Notes under the pieces: model-generated
Databases searched by the model: none
What the model was told of the DNA's origin: nothing
The model's input: only the letters and a program-made list of their open reading frames with translations
In this document: positions 23,771-32,100 of the stretch, piece by piece
How positions within the stretch are numbered: the stretch's first letter is position 1
Layout: each line of letters begins with the position of its first letter
Program-made: the position numbers and the translations under genes
From: Nitrososphaerota archaeon
GTDB taxonomy: Archaea > Thermoproteota > Nitrososphaeria > Nitrososphaerales > Nitrosopumilaceae
Assembly (NCBI GenBank): GCA_028867595.1
Contig: JAGWGB010000006.1
Coordinates: 28,027-92,026, forward strand
Length of the DNA: 64,000 nt
Direction of reading: 5' to 3'

Positions 23771-24778
23771 ATGACTTCTACAGTAATTGTTGGCGGTTTC
23801 TTTGGAGATGAAGGCAAAGGAAAGATTGTCTCCTATCTTGCCATGAAAGATAATCCAGTAATTGCTGTTAGGGGTGGAGCAGGTCCTAATGCTGGCCATA
23901 CTATAGAACATGGGGGAAAGACCTACAAAGTAAGAATGCTTCCAAGCGCCTTTTTGAATCCTAACACGCGCCTTTTGATAGGGCCTGGTGTTGTAATAAG
24001 CCAAGAAGTACTGCAAAAAGAAATATCTGAGTTTGGTACGCAAGACAGAACTTTTGTTGATTACCAATGCGGCATCATAGAAGAATCTCACAAGGCAACC
24101 GATTCTCAAGGAAGACTCAAGGAATCAATTGGTAGCACGGGAACAGGAACAGGACCCGCAAATGCTGACAGAGCCATGAGGACACTCAAACTTGCTAAAG
24201 ACATAGACTCACTTGCATTATACCTTGATGACATTCCAAATGCAGTTAATTTTGCGTTAGAAAGGAAAGAAAAAGTTATGGTGGAAGGAACCCAAGGCAC
24301 TTTTCTCTCATTATGGCATGGGACATATCCGTATGTTACTTCAAAAGATGTCACTGCGTCTGGAATTTGCGCTGATGTGGGATTGGGACCAAAAAACGTT
24401 GATGACGTTATAGTTGTTTTCAAGTCATATGTTACCAGAGTTGGAGAAGGACCGCTAAAAAATGAACTAAGTCCAGAAAAGACGGCTGCAAAAGGATGGA
24501 AAGAAGTTGGCACTGTCACAGGTAGGACAAGACGAGCTGCAGAGTTTGATTTTGATCTTGCAAAAAGAGCTGTAATGCTAAACAGTGCAACACAGATAGG
24601 AATAACAAAACTTGATGTGGTATATCCTGAATGTGCTCACATGCAATCGTTCTCTGACCTCAGCTCGCCTGCTAAATATTTTATAAAAACTATTGAGGAT
24701 CAGCTTAAAGTGCCTGTAACTTTGATTGGTACCGGTCCTGACGTAAGCGATACCATAGATAGACGCGATGAACTGTAA
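23771..24778 (+). CDS. purA: Adenylosuccinate synthetase
   Basis: 335 residues, the short archaeal form (bacterial enzymes are about 430). The GTP-binding GGFFGDEGKGKIV is at residues 8-20, followed by GGAGPNAGHT and, further on, GSTGTGTGPANADRA and EGTQGTFLS. It converts IMP and aspartate to adenylosuccinate using GTP; purB completes the step to AMP. The ATG at 23771 gives MTSTVIVGG and has a well-spaced TATA box. It is a single gene; the next gene has its own promoter. Confidence 0.96.
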   Translation: MTSTVIVGGFFGDEGKGKIVSYLAMKDNPVIAVRGGAGPNAGHTIEHGGKTYKVRMLPSAFLNPNTRLLIGPGVVISQEVLQKEISEFGTQDRTFVDYQCGIIEESHKATDSQGRLKESIGSTGTGTGPANADRAMRTLKLAKDIDSLALYLDDIPNAVNFALERKEKVMVEGTQGTFLSLWHGTYPYVTSKDVTASGICADVGLGPKNVDDVIVVFKSYVTRVGEGPLKNELSPEKTAAKGWKEVGTVTGRTRRAAEFDFDLAKRAVMLNSATQIGITKLDVVYPECAHMQSFSDLSSPAKYFIKTIEDQLKVPVTLIGTGPDVSDTIDRRDEL

Positions 24779-24824
24779 AATAACAAACGACTACTTTTAA
24801 TGGGGTAGTTTTAGGAGTGATCGT

Positions 24825-25481
24825 ATGGCCAAACACCCGTATTATGTAGAACTCTATGACATGACTGAATTTTCAAGACTGGTATGTGCCTTGGAAAGAA
24901 TTCCTCGTACGTGCTTTTCTTTCTCGATGGACGGAAAAGATGTTGTTTCAGTTCAGATGGATTTACTAAAAGAAAGGCCAGTGAGCTACTATGTGCCAAA
25001 TACAAAATATGGCCACTATCTTTCATATGGTTTTAAAACTGGAAAAGAAGACTGCGATATAGTAAACACAATAACCAATCCGACATATCTCTATTCACCG
25101 ATTATACGAATAAAATCAATGCCAGAGTCGCTCAAACCAGAGGCTTTGACCGAATCTGATGCCATGTATGAACCGCTTGAACTTGAGGATCTTGCAAGCT
25201 TGCTGAAACTAAGCTATGGTTTTGAAGAATCTCCTTTTCCATTATTTGCGTTTTCTGATGGAAAAAATTGGCTTGTAGGCGTATTTATGAACTTTAACGA
25301 GTCTGATGAGGCATCGTACTTTTGTCACGTAAAGCTTGACTATGAACCAACAAAGCCATTTTTGAAATATTCTAGCAAAGATGGGATAGAACCGTCGTTT
25401 GTTAGCAGCATAAATGAACACGGGTATTCGTACCTAAAAGTAATAAAACTAAAAGGCAAACACCCTATAGTTAAACTATGA
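24825..25481 (+). CDS. Hypothetical protein upstream of pyrF, 218 residues
   Basis: A soluble mixed alpha/beta protein with no recognised domain. Only a few cysteines and no catalytic-looking motif stand out. A TATA-like ttttaatggg lies 28 bases before the ATG. Its last four bases overlap the ATG of pyrF (ATGA), so it is the first gene of a pair and its product may act near pyrimidine metabolism, though nothing in the sequence shows that. Confidence 0.68.
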   Translation: MAKHPYYVELYDMTEFSRLVCALERIPRTCFSFSMDGKDVVSVQMDLLKERPVSYYVPNTKYGHYLSYGFKTGKEDCDIVNTITNPTYLYSPIIRIKSMPESLKPEALTESDAMYEPLELEDLASLLKLSYGFEESPFPLFAFSDGKNWLVGVFMNFNESDEASYFCHVKLDYEPTKPFLKYSSKDGIEPSFVSSINEHGYSYLKVIKLKGKHPIVKL

Positions 25482-26230
25482 TCGGTTTTAGACAAAGGAT
25501 GGAAAAATCTTCGTCAAAAAAGGGCAGGATAATACTTGCCAATGACCTTGATGATGTCAATATCGAGAAATTGGAAAAGAAAACAATTTCGAACATAAAA
25601 AATCTTGGCAAATATCTTTGCGCAATCAAATTTAATTTTCATGTCATGCTTCCACTAGGTGAAAAAAGCCTATCAAAAATAAATCGACTTGCCCACAATG
25701 AGGGGCTGCAGACAATTGCTGACATGAAACTAAATGATATCGGAAACACAAACATGATTGCAATCAAGAGGCTCTGGAAGTGCGGGTTTGATGCAGTAAT
25801 TGCAAATCCAATCATGGGGCCTGAGAATCTAAAAGAACTGGTCAAAGCTGCTCACAATGGAGGACATGGAGTGATAACACTTGTACACATGAGCCACCCG
25901 GGAGCAAAATTGGGCTATGGCCTTAGTGTGCAAGACCCAAAGACTGGAAGAGCACAAAAACTTCACGACTTGTTTCTAAAATGGTCGTATTCTTCAAATG
26001 TTGACGGCATTGTAGTAGGGGCGACAGTACCTGATATCATAGCATATACAAAAAAGGTTGTCAGGGGACGCTGCGATATTTATTCACCTGGGGTTGGTAC
26101 GCAAGGTGGCGATGCAACAAAGTCTCTACAGGCAGGATCTAGATATCTGATAGTTGGAAGGACAATTCTCAATTCCAAAAATCCCGTCTTAGAAGCAAAA
26201 AAACTACAGCAACTAAGCCTCGAATCCTAG
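25478..26230 (+). CDS. pyrF: Orotidine 5'-phosphate decarboxylase
   Basis: 250-residue TIM-barrel enzyme, last step of UMP synthesis. The catalytic DMKLNDIGNTN array is at about residues 82-92, ANDLDD near residue 22 supplies another conserved Asp, and SPGVGTQGG with VGRTI binds the phosphate. Length is on the long side of the family. The ATG at 25478 is coupled to the upstream hypothetical gene. pyrD and pyrK lie elsewhere in this window (48662-50366). Confidence 0.92.
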   Translation: MIGFRQRMEKSSSKKGRIILANDLDDVNIEKLEKKTISNIKNLGKYLCAIKFNFHVMLPLGEKSLSKINRLAHNEGLQTIADMKLNDIGNTNMIAIKRLWKCGFDAVIANPIMGPENLKELVKAAHNGGHGVITLVHMSHPGAKLGYGLSVQDPKTGRAQKLHDLFLKWSYSSNVDGIVVGATVPDIIAYTKKVVRGRCDIYSPGVGTQGGDATKSLQAGSRYLIVGRTILNSKNPVLEAKKLQQLSLES

Positions 26231-26629
26231 CTTTCTTACTTTCTTCATTAAATTCTGAGCATTCTTGTATGTTAATTTCTGCAACGCGTCATTGAATCCA
26301 AGCCAGATAAATCCAAGATGTTCATGCGATATTTCCACATGTTCTGTTGATGTCTTTGCCAAAAAGAAAGCAACCTCTTTGTGCACCAATCCTTCTTCTC
26401 GTTGATAATGATACTCTACCTTGTCCTCAAAACCGTCTATGAAACTCACGTCTGTTATTCCAGTCTCCTCTCTGATCTCCCTTAGGACTGTCTGTTTCAA
26501 TGCCTCGCCTTTCTCAATATTTCCCTTGACAAAATCCCAATGGCCAGAAGGGTAATTCAAAAGCAGATAGAGCCTGCCTGTAGGTGACTCGCGATACAAA
26601 ATTGCCCCGGCTGATCTTTCTTCAAGCAT
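26213..26629 (-). CDS. Nudix hydrolase (diadenosine tetraphosphatase-like)
   Basis: 138 residues. The Nudix box is complete, starting at GNIEKGEAL and ending REIREETGI. The preceding GHWDFVKG is typical of the bis(5'-nucleosyl)-tetraphosphatase branch. It would clear Ap4A or related nucleotides. Its 3' end overlaps pyrF by 18 bases (convergent). Confidence 0.9.
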   Translation of the reverse strand: MLEERSAGAILYRESPTGRLYLLLNYPSGHWDFVKGNIEKGEALKQTVLREIREETGITDVSFIDGFEDKVEYHYQREEGLVHKEVAFFLAKTSTEHVEISHEHLGFIWLGFNDALQKLTYKNAQNLMKKVRKLGFEA

Positions 26630-26663
26630 GTAGTTGTAGCTTTGAAACTAGTATTTTTCTTTT

Positions 26664-27365
26664 TTACTTGCCTAGCCTGCGGCCTCTTTTTTGAAACGTT
26701 CTGATGGCTCTCATAAGATCTATCTTTCTGAATTCTGGCCAGTAGACATCCATGAAAACAAGCTCGCTGTATGCACTTTGCCACATTAGAAAACCGCTAA
26801 GCCTTTTTTCACCCGAAGTTCTCAATATCATGTCAGGTGAGGATTGTGGCAAATGTGATGTGTAAAGACACGACTCGATAACATCTTTGTCTATTTGATT
26901 TACGTCAAGAGATCCTTCCTTAATCCTTGCACCAATCTTCTTTATGGCATCAACTAGTTCATTTTGTCCTCCATATGCTATTGCTATGTTTAGGTAGTGA
27001 TTATCGTAATCTTTTGTAGTAGTTTCAAGCTTGTTTAGAATCTCTTTTAGGAAATCTGGCAATAGCTCAACACGCCCAATTGCTTTTACACGCATGCGGT
27101 TTTTGTGAATTCTAGGATCGTTGTACAGCTTTACCAATCTTTGATTAATCAAGTCATAGAGATATTGTAATTCTTCATCATTTCTGGTGAGATTTTCTGC
27201 TGACAGAACATAAAGGGTGATTATCTTGATGTTAAGTTCCTCACACCAATCTAGCAACTTTTCAACTGCGTCTGCTCCTATAAAATGCCCATTTGCCTTC
27301 ATGACTAGGTTTCTCTTGGCCCACCTTCTGTTGCCGTCAAGTATGATTGCTATGTGTTTTGGAAT
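26664..27365 (-). CDS. uppS: Cis-prenyltransferase (undecaprenyl/polyprenyl diphosphate synthase family), start unclear
   Basis: The enzyme builds the lipid carrier for glycan assembly. The essential catalytic ILDGNRRWAK lies before the first ATG (27302), so translation must begin upstream. YGGQNEL, RTSGEKRLSGF and the C-terminal RAIRTFQKRGRR match the family. The frame stays open upstream of 27365 into the DUF373 gene, with further family-like residues (GGFYSLYSKKLE), yet I find no in-frame ATG, GTG or TTG there. I mark the ATT at 27365, preceded by ggagag, as a tentative start; ATA at 27446 is another possibility. Confidence 0.75.
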   Translation of the reverse strand: MPKHIAIILDGNRRWAKRNLVMKANGHFIGADAVEKLLDWCEELNIKIITLYVLSAENLTRNDEELQYLYDLINQRLVKLYNDPRIHKNRMRVKAIGRVELLPDFLKEILNKLETTTKDYDNHYLNIAIAYGGQNELVDAIKKIGARIKEGSLDVNQIDKDVIESCLYTSHLPQSSPDMILRTSGEKRLSGFLMWQSAYSELVFMDVYWPEFRKIDLMRAIRTFQKRGRRLGK

Positions 27366-27442
27366 CTCTCCACTTCGTATCTCTTTCTCAAGTTTCTTCG
27401 AGTAAAGACTGTAAAAACCGCCTAATTGGAAAGTTTTGTCTT

Positions 27443-28591
27443 TTATTCCGATAGTACCTCGCCACCCTTCTTCTTTCTGTACCTGTGAAAGAGCAGCGAC
27501 GCTGATATCAGTATTACTGCCAAACCCAAGAGCAATGGGGGTATAAGTGTGAAAGGACTCTCATCTTTTATTACAACTGTTGTAAATTGTGCAACAATTG
27601 GATAGAGAGTTACAAGCACGATGATTCTGAGTATGTCGGTAATTGATCTAATGCTTCCTCTAAACCAACTGCTAAGCAATGATCCTCCAAACATACAGCC
27701 AATTCCCATCCAGAGAAACGGCAACATTCCGGAAACAAACATGCCAACTGTTTGCTTGTTGGCAAACAGTTTGAGTATCTCGTCTGGTTTTGCAGATGAT
27801 ATTTGTGGACTGACACTTCCAACTCCAGCTGTTATTGACGCAAGTATGAAAATAATTCCTGCCACTAGTGTGAATACTCTGATAAATCCAGCAGGAGTTG
27901 GTTTTGTCCAATGTGACCATGCTCTGTCGATATCAAATGCTCTGATTAGAAATGCTCCACCAAGAACACTTACCATCACCGCAAAAATTTCTTTAGTTAA
28001 TCCAAGCACTGTTGCAATTCCGCCAATCACTAGCAAGATTCCAGGAACACCTAGAAAGAATTTAGAATACTTTGAATCAAAAGCAATTGCTTTCAGATAT
28101 CTTCCAAATACTGCATAAGAATATTCAACACTTCTGCTGACTCGCATAACAACTCGTTTGACTGACACTATTGGCAAAACATTTTGAATTATTGGTATGA
28201 CGCTTTCATCATCTTCTCCATCTGATACAATTACTGCACCATTGGCTGAAAATGCTTGTACTATAGTTTTTACTTGGGAAACAATTTTTTCATCGCCTTG
28301 CACTCCCTTATTTTCTGTTCCGGATACAATTGCTACCTCTGCTTGATATCCCTTGCTAACTAAATCTTCAAAGGTCTTGACAGCAGCAAAGATGGAATTA
28401 GAATCTGCATCTTCTGGATCCTCAAGAGCTAGTCGCTGTGCCGCCTCTATGCATGCATTACGTCCTACTACTGGTGTTGCAACCCCTGCCTTGCTTCCAA
28501 TATCGTCATCCCTGTCAACACATATCACTAATAGCCTACTTGTTTTTGTCTCGGTATTTCCTTTCTGTAGGTTAGCTTCCTTGGTTGACAT
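27443..28591 (-). CDS. DUF373-family membrane protein
   Basis: 382 residues: a soluble N-terminal half with LVICVDRDDDIGSKAG, TPVVGRNAC and EDPEDADSNS, then six or so transmembrane helices from about residue 175. This is the archaeal DUF373 family, present in most archaea, with no established function. The aspartate-rich N-terminal motifs suggest metal or nucleotide binding on the cytoplasmic side. It ends in KKKGGE and is followed by uppS on the same strand, with the two frames probably overlapping. Confidence 0.88.
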   Translation of the reverse strand: MSTKEANLQKGNTETKTSRLLVICVDRDDDIGSKAGVATPVVGRNACIEAAQRLALEDPEDADSNSIFAAVKTFEDLVSKGYQAEVAIVSGTENKGVQGDEKIVSQVKTIVQAFSANGAVIVSDGEDDESVIPIIQNVLPIVSVKRVVMRVSRSVEYSYAVFGRYLKAIAFDSKYSKFFLGVPGILLVIGGIATVLGLTKEIFAVMVSVLGGAFLIRAFDIDRAWSHWTKPTPAGFIRVFTLVAGIIFILASITAGVGSVSPQISSAKPDEILKLFANKQTVGMFVSGMLPFLWMGIGCMFGGSLLSSWFRGSIRSITDILRIIVLVTLYPIVAQFTTVVIKDESPFTLIPPLLLGLAVILISASLLFHRYRKKKGGEVLSE

Positions 28592-28675
28592 GATATACGA
28601 AAATCGTATTTCCTATTAATTAATCTAATTTATATAAAATATTGTCAAAATCTGAGAAAGTTTAGACTACAAGTC

Positions 28676-29173
28676 TCATGGCTTTGTCTCATTGGACTTG
28701 GCAATAAACGAGCTAGTGTCATTCATCAGTGAGTCTAGCTTTGATGTCTCATCTGACATGTCATTATCCGAGATTCCGCTCTTCATCTTACTTGCCAATG
28801 CAATGCTCTCGGTGAGATAATCATTGTATTTTTTCAACGCCTCGGCGTAATTGAGGTAGCTTAGTTTCCATTCTGTAGGGGGGTTGCTCTCTATGAGCTC
28901 AGATATGAGAGAAGTGGTTTGAGCCGATGAGGTCTGTGCCATAGTTGTATAGTCGTCCGGTGAGAGAGTTTTGTTTAGCATGCTTTTTAGATTTGAGCTC
29001 ATCTCAGTCATTATCAAAGCATGTTTTTCCTTGACGCCTTCAAGCTCATTTCCATAATCTGATACAACAATGGACGATCCTCTATTTTGTGGAAGAAGCC
29101 ATGTGACAGAACTGCCAGCTGCTATGGCTCCAAGTATGATCACTGTTACGATAATGCCTTTCTTGGTGGCCAT
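28676..29173 (-). CDS. Membrane-anchored helical protein, unknown
   Basis: 165 residues. One N-terminal hydrophobic segment (about 7-27) acts as a signal anchor, followed by a predicted helical, Ser/Thr/Asn-rich extracellular domain and a NETKP end. No family is recognised. A minus-strand TATA-like cttttaaacg near 29200 lies 26 bases before the ATG, so it is probably leaderless. Confidence 0.65.
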   Translation of the reverse strand: MATKKGIIVTVIILGAIAAGSSVTWLLPQNRGSSIVVSDYGNELEGVKEKHALIMTEMSSNLKSMLNKTLSPDDYTTMAQTSSAQTTSLISELIESNPPTEWKLSYLNYAEALKKYNDYLTESIALASKMKSGISDNDMSDETSKLDSLMNDTSSFIAKSNETKP

Positions 29174-29426
29174 TCAAATGACTCTTTTTAAGACGTTTAA
29201 AAGTATAACTCGAGTAGAACAATTTGACGATTCAATAACTCTATCTGTTAATTTCATCAAGTTGGATCATTTCAACCTAAGAAATATCAAAAAAGTGCAA
29301 TCATTTGTATAAATTCTTCACATATGATCTGAGAAGGTCATTGTAAAAATTTAACAGCCTCTAGCGTATAGTGAAATAATTTTTACAGCGTCTTGCTAAA
29401 TACCACTTCTTTCGTAAGAAGATGAA

Positions 29427-29570
29427 ATGACTCAAGCCTACTGCGTCAAATGCAGGAAGAAAGTCGAGATCGCAAATCCAAAAGAAGTTAAGCTAAAGAA
29501 TGGACGACCTGCGGTAAAGGGCCAATGCCCAAAATGTGGCACTAACGTCTTCCGAATAGGAAAGCCTTAG
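29427..29570 (+). CDS. DUF5679-like 47-residue zinc-ribbon protein
   Basis: Reads MTQAYCVKCRKKVEIANPKE, then GQCPKCGTNVFRIGKP. Two CxxC knuckles 28 residues apart form a compact zinc ribbon of the DUF5679 type found across archaea and some bacteria. It lies 61 bases before aIF2-beta, in a cluster of translation genes. A TATA-like gctaaatacc lies about 29 bases before the ATG. Function unknown. Confidence 0.82.
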   Translation: MTQAYCVKCRKKVEIANPKEVKLKNGRPAVKGQCPKCGTNVFRIGKP

Positions 29571-29630
29571 GGGACCACTTTCTTCTTTTTTGAAACATCA
29601 ATATAGGCAGCAATGCTGCTAACAGAATAG

Positions 29631-30053
29631 TTGACAAAAACCGAGTACGAAAAATTACTAAAGAAAATACAGGACAAGGTTTCTGAAATTAGAAAAGATT
29701 CTACATCTAGATTTGAACTTCCCAAAGTTGACATTATGTGGCAAGGAAATAGGACCTTTTTCCGAAACTTTTCAGAATTTCCAAAAGTCTTGCGTAGAGA
29801 GCCTGAAAAAATACTTCAGTATCTTTCTAAAGAATTTGCAACACCAGCTCAGTACGCTGGAGACAAAGCTGTATTTGTAGGAAAAAAGGAACCTCACGAG
29901 TTTACATCTCTTCTGACTCGATATGTGAAAGAATACGTAGAATGCCCAATGTGCAAAAGCCCCGATACGAGAATAGAAAAATCTAATCGTGTACATTTTC
30001 TTGTATGTGAGGCCTGTGGTGCCAAATCGTCTCTAAAAGGCCAATATGCGTAA
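29631..30053 (+). CDS. Translation initiation factor aIF2 subunit beta
   Basis: 140 residues. The central alpha/beta core (PKVDIMWQGNRTFFRNFSEF) and the C-terminal zinc ribbon with CPMCKSPDT and CEACGA are typical of aIF2-beta/eIF5. With alpha and gamma subunits it delivers Met-tRNAi to the small subunit. The start is a TTG at 29631, about 28 bases from a TATA-like caatatagg. The stop codon overlaps the next ATG by one base, so the DUF424 gene is coupled. Confidence 0.94.
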   Translation: MTKTEYEKLLKKIQDKVSEIRKDSTSRFELPKVDIMWQGNRTFFRNFSEFPKVLRREPEKILQYLSKEFATPAQYAGDKAVFVGKKEPHEFTSLLTRYVKEYVECPMCKSPDTRIEKSNRVHFLVCEACGAKSSLKGQYA

Positions 30054-30349
30054 TGGCTTTTGCTGTAAGAACCGTCAATTATCAACGCAACAAAATGCTA
30101 AACATGTGCGATTCTAGCTTAGTTGGCAGAGTCCTAACTGAAGGAGACCTAACTATGAACATAACTCCAAGTTATTTTGCAGAGAGGATTGTTGATGAAA
30201 CAGAAGCAGAACAACTACTGAGAAGTTCTTCTATTATCAACATGGTTGGCGAGGAAACAATTGCTCTTTCTGTAAAAATTGGAGTAGGATCACCAAAAGG
30301 AGTAAAAAAAATCAGCGGCATTCCATTCCTTTTAGTTTTCAAATTTTGA
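30053..30349 (+). CDS. DUF424-family protein
   Basis: 98 residues with SLVGRVLTEGDLTMNI, NMVGEETIALSVKIG and a C-terminal ISGIPFLLVF, matching archaeal DUF424. The family usually sits next to aIF2-beta, as here, and is presumed to work in translation or RNA binding, but this is not proven. It begins on the last base of the aIF2-beta stop codon. Confidence 0.8.
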   Translation: MAFAVRTVNYQRNKMLNMCDSSLVGRVLTEGDLTMNITPSYFAERIVDETEAEQLLRSSSIINMVGEETIALSVKIGVGSPKGVKKISGIPFLLVFKF

Positions 30350-30396
30350 AAATACAACGATTATATACGTACTGAACAGATCAAAGACTGAGAATT

Positions 30397-30708
30397 TTGG
30401 GAAAGCGCAAAGTACTAAATGAAAGCGAATTGAAAGAAATGAAAATACCTGAAGAAGGTGAAATGCTTGGCAGAGTCATCAAGTTATTGGGCAGTGATCA
30501 TATTTTGGTAAGATGTACTGATGAAAAAACAAGAATGGGTAGAATTCGTGGCAAACTAAAACGAAAAATATGGATCCGTGACAACGACATTGTTACTATA
30601 GCACCGTGGGATTTCAAAGCTGATGACAGGGGAGACATTACATGGAGATATACATTATCTCAAGTGGATTGGTTGAAGGAAAACGGATACCTGCCAAAAG
30701 ATTTCTGA
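30397..30708 (+). CDS. Translation initiation factor aIF1A
   Basis: 103 residues with the OB fold seen in EEGEMLGRVIKLLGSDHILVRC, RIRGKLKRKIWIRDNDIV and the PWDF segment. It binds the ribosomal A site during initiation. The start is a TTG at 30397 (MGKRKVLNE). A TATA-like gattatatac is centred about 33 bases upstream. It is followed by Rio1 and the KH protein, the usual archaeal arrangement. Confidence 0.95.
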   Translation: MGKRKVLNESELKEMKIPEEGEMLGRVIKLLGSDHILVRCTDEKTRMGRIRGKLKRKIWIRDNDIVTIAPWDFKADDRGDITWRYTLSQVDWLKENGYLPKDF

Positions 30709-30745
30709 AAACGTAATCAATTTTACCAAGCCTGTTTAATTTATC

Positions 30746-31531
30746 ATGTTGACCGATGAACTTCAGAAAAAATTAGCAAAACGTATTGATGGCAAACTTT
30801 TAGAAAAAGACAGAGAAAGAAAATCTGAAAAAGATGGGTTTGACAAAAACAAAGTAATCGATGAAGTTTTTGATAAATCGACAACCATGACTGTTTCAGA
30901 ATTGAAAAATTCTGGAATAATTTCTTATGTGAATGGAGCAGTGGGCTCTGGCAAAGAATCAAAAACATTTTGGGCTGTGGGGCCTTCCGGAAACGATCTG
31001 GCGTTGAAGATATACCTTGTAGCAACCTCAAACTTCAAAAAGAGACATCCGTATTTGTTGGGAGACCCAAGGTTCTCAAAAATAAGAAAAGGCACGCGAA
31101 ACTTGGTTGAACTTTGGGCACAAAAAGAGTTTTCAAACCTAACTCATTGTTTTGAAAGCAAAATACCGTGTGTCAGGCCAATAACTGCAATAAAAAATGT
31201 GCTTGTGTTGGATTTTGTAGGGAAAAATGGTGTTCCCGAGCCTACGCTGGTAGAAACTGAAGTTGATTACAACGACTATGAGCAGGCAATTTCCATCATT
31301 GACGACTTGTATAACAAAGCCAAGATGGTGCACGCTGACTTTTCTGAATATAATATATTCAAGACAGAAAAGGGGCTTGTGGTATTTGATTTTGGATCAG
31401 CCGTAGATGTAAAACACCCAAATGCAATGGAGTTTCTTGAAAGAGACATTAAAAATATAACCAAATTCTTTGTTAAGAGGGGATTGACTGTCACAAACCC
31501 ATCTGATGTGATAAAGAGGATAATGAAATGA
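30746..31531 (+). CDS. RIO1-type serine kinase
   Basis: 261 residues. The RIO-specific ATP loop GSGKESKTFWA replaces a normal glycine loop. LALKIY carries the catalytic lysine, VHADFSEYNIF is the catalytic loop and VVFDFGSAV the metal-binding DFG-like motif. RIO1 acts in late small-subunit maturation. It overlaps the KH gene by four bases (ATGA), so the two are coupled; both have roles in ribosome assembly. Confidence 0.94.
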   Translation: MLTDELQKKLAKRIDGKLLEKDRERKSEKDGFDKNKVIDEVFDKSTTMTVSELKNSGIISYVNGAVGSGKESKTFWAVGPSGNDLALKIYLVATSNFKKRHPYLLGDPRFSKIRKGTRNLVELWAQKEFSNLTHCFESKIPCVRPITAIKNVLVLDFVGKNGVPEPTLVETEVDYNDYEQAISIIDDLYNKAKMVHADFSEYNIFKTEKGLVVFDFGSAVDVKHPNAMEFLERDIKNITKFFVKRGLTVTNPSDVIKRIMK

Positions 31532-32100
31532 TCTTTGAAAAAACCATTTTGATCCCATTAGAAAGAGTAGGGGCATTGATAGGCAAATCCGGAAAAGTAA
31601 AGGCCAAGATAGAAAAGATTTGCTCAGTTTCTTTATTGATTGATGGTCAAACAGGTGAGATTATTATTAGAGGAAAAGATGATGTCGAAAACATGTTGCC
31701 GTTTAAAGCAGAAGAGATTGTCTTGGCAATAGGGCGTGGATTTTCTCCTGACAAGGCAATGCGACTTCTTGAAGGCGAAAACTCATTACACATAATTGAT
31801 TTACGGGAATTTGTGGGCAAGTCAACATCGCAAATAGAACGAGTAAAAGGCAGAATAATAGGCGAAGGCGGACGAGTCAGGAAAAATGTTGAGGATCTAA
31901 GCGGTGCCAGCGTTTCAGTTTATGGACGTACAGTTGCCATAATAGGTGAAGGCAAGCAATTACGATCTGCTGTCCAAGCAATCACAGCTCTTTCAAATGG
32001 TAGCACGCATGGCAAGGTTTACAATGATCTCCAAGATTCAAGGAGACGACAAAAGATGGAAAGATTGCAACTCTGGGAGGGTGAAAACGTCTTTGAGTAA
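31528..32100 (+). CDS. KH-domain rRNA-processing protein (Dim2/Pno1-like)
   Basis: 190 residues with two KH domains: IGKSGKVKAKIEK (about 18-30) and IGEGGRVRKNVEDLSG (about 111-126) hold the GxxG loops. Archaeal Dim2 binds the 3' end of 16S rRNA and works with RIO1 and aIF1A, its neighbours here. The end of the gene overlaps the start of top6B by about 20 bases. Confidence 0.92.
   Translation: MIFEKTILIPLERVGALIGKSGKVKAKIEKICSVSLLIDGQTGEIIIRGKDDVENMLPFKAEEIVLAIGRGFSPDKAMRLLEGENSLHIIDLREFVGKSTSQIERVKGRIIGEGGRVRKNVEDLSGASVSVYGRTVAIIGEGKQLRSAVQAITALSNGSTHGKVYNDLQDSRRRQKMERLQLWEGENVFE

Noticed and set aside
29179..29313. A 44-residue plus-strand frame (MTLFKTFKSITRV...) in the gap before the DUF5679 gene
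   Set aside because: No promoter at leaderless spacing, no recognisable motif, and it begins inside the promoter region of the divergent gene.
31946..32080. An N-terminal extension of top6B reaching into the KH gene
   Set aside because: The extra 45 residues do not resemble Top6B and lie wholly within the KH coding sequence; the GTG at 32081 gives the normal start.
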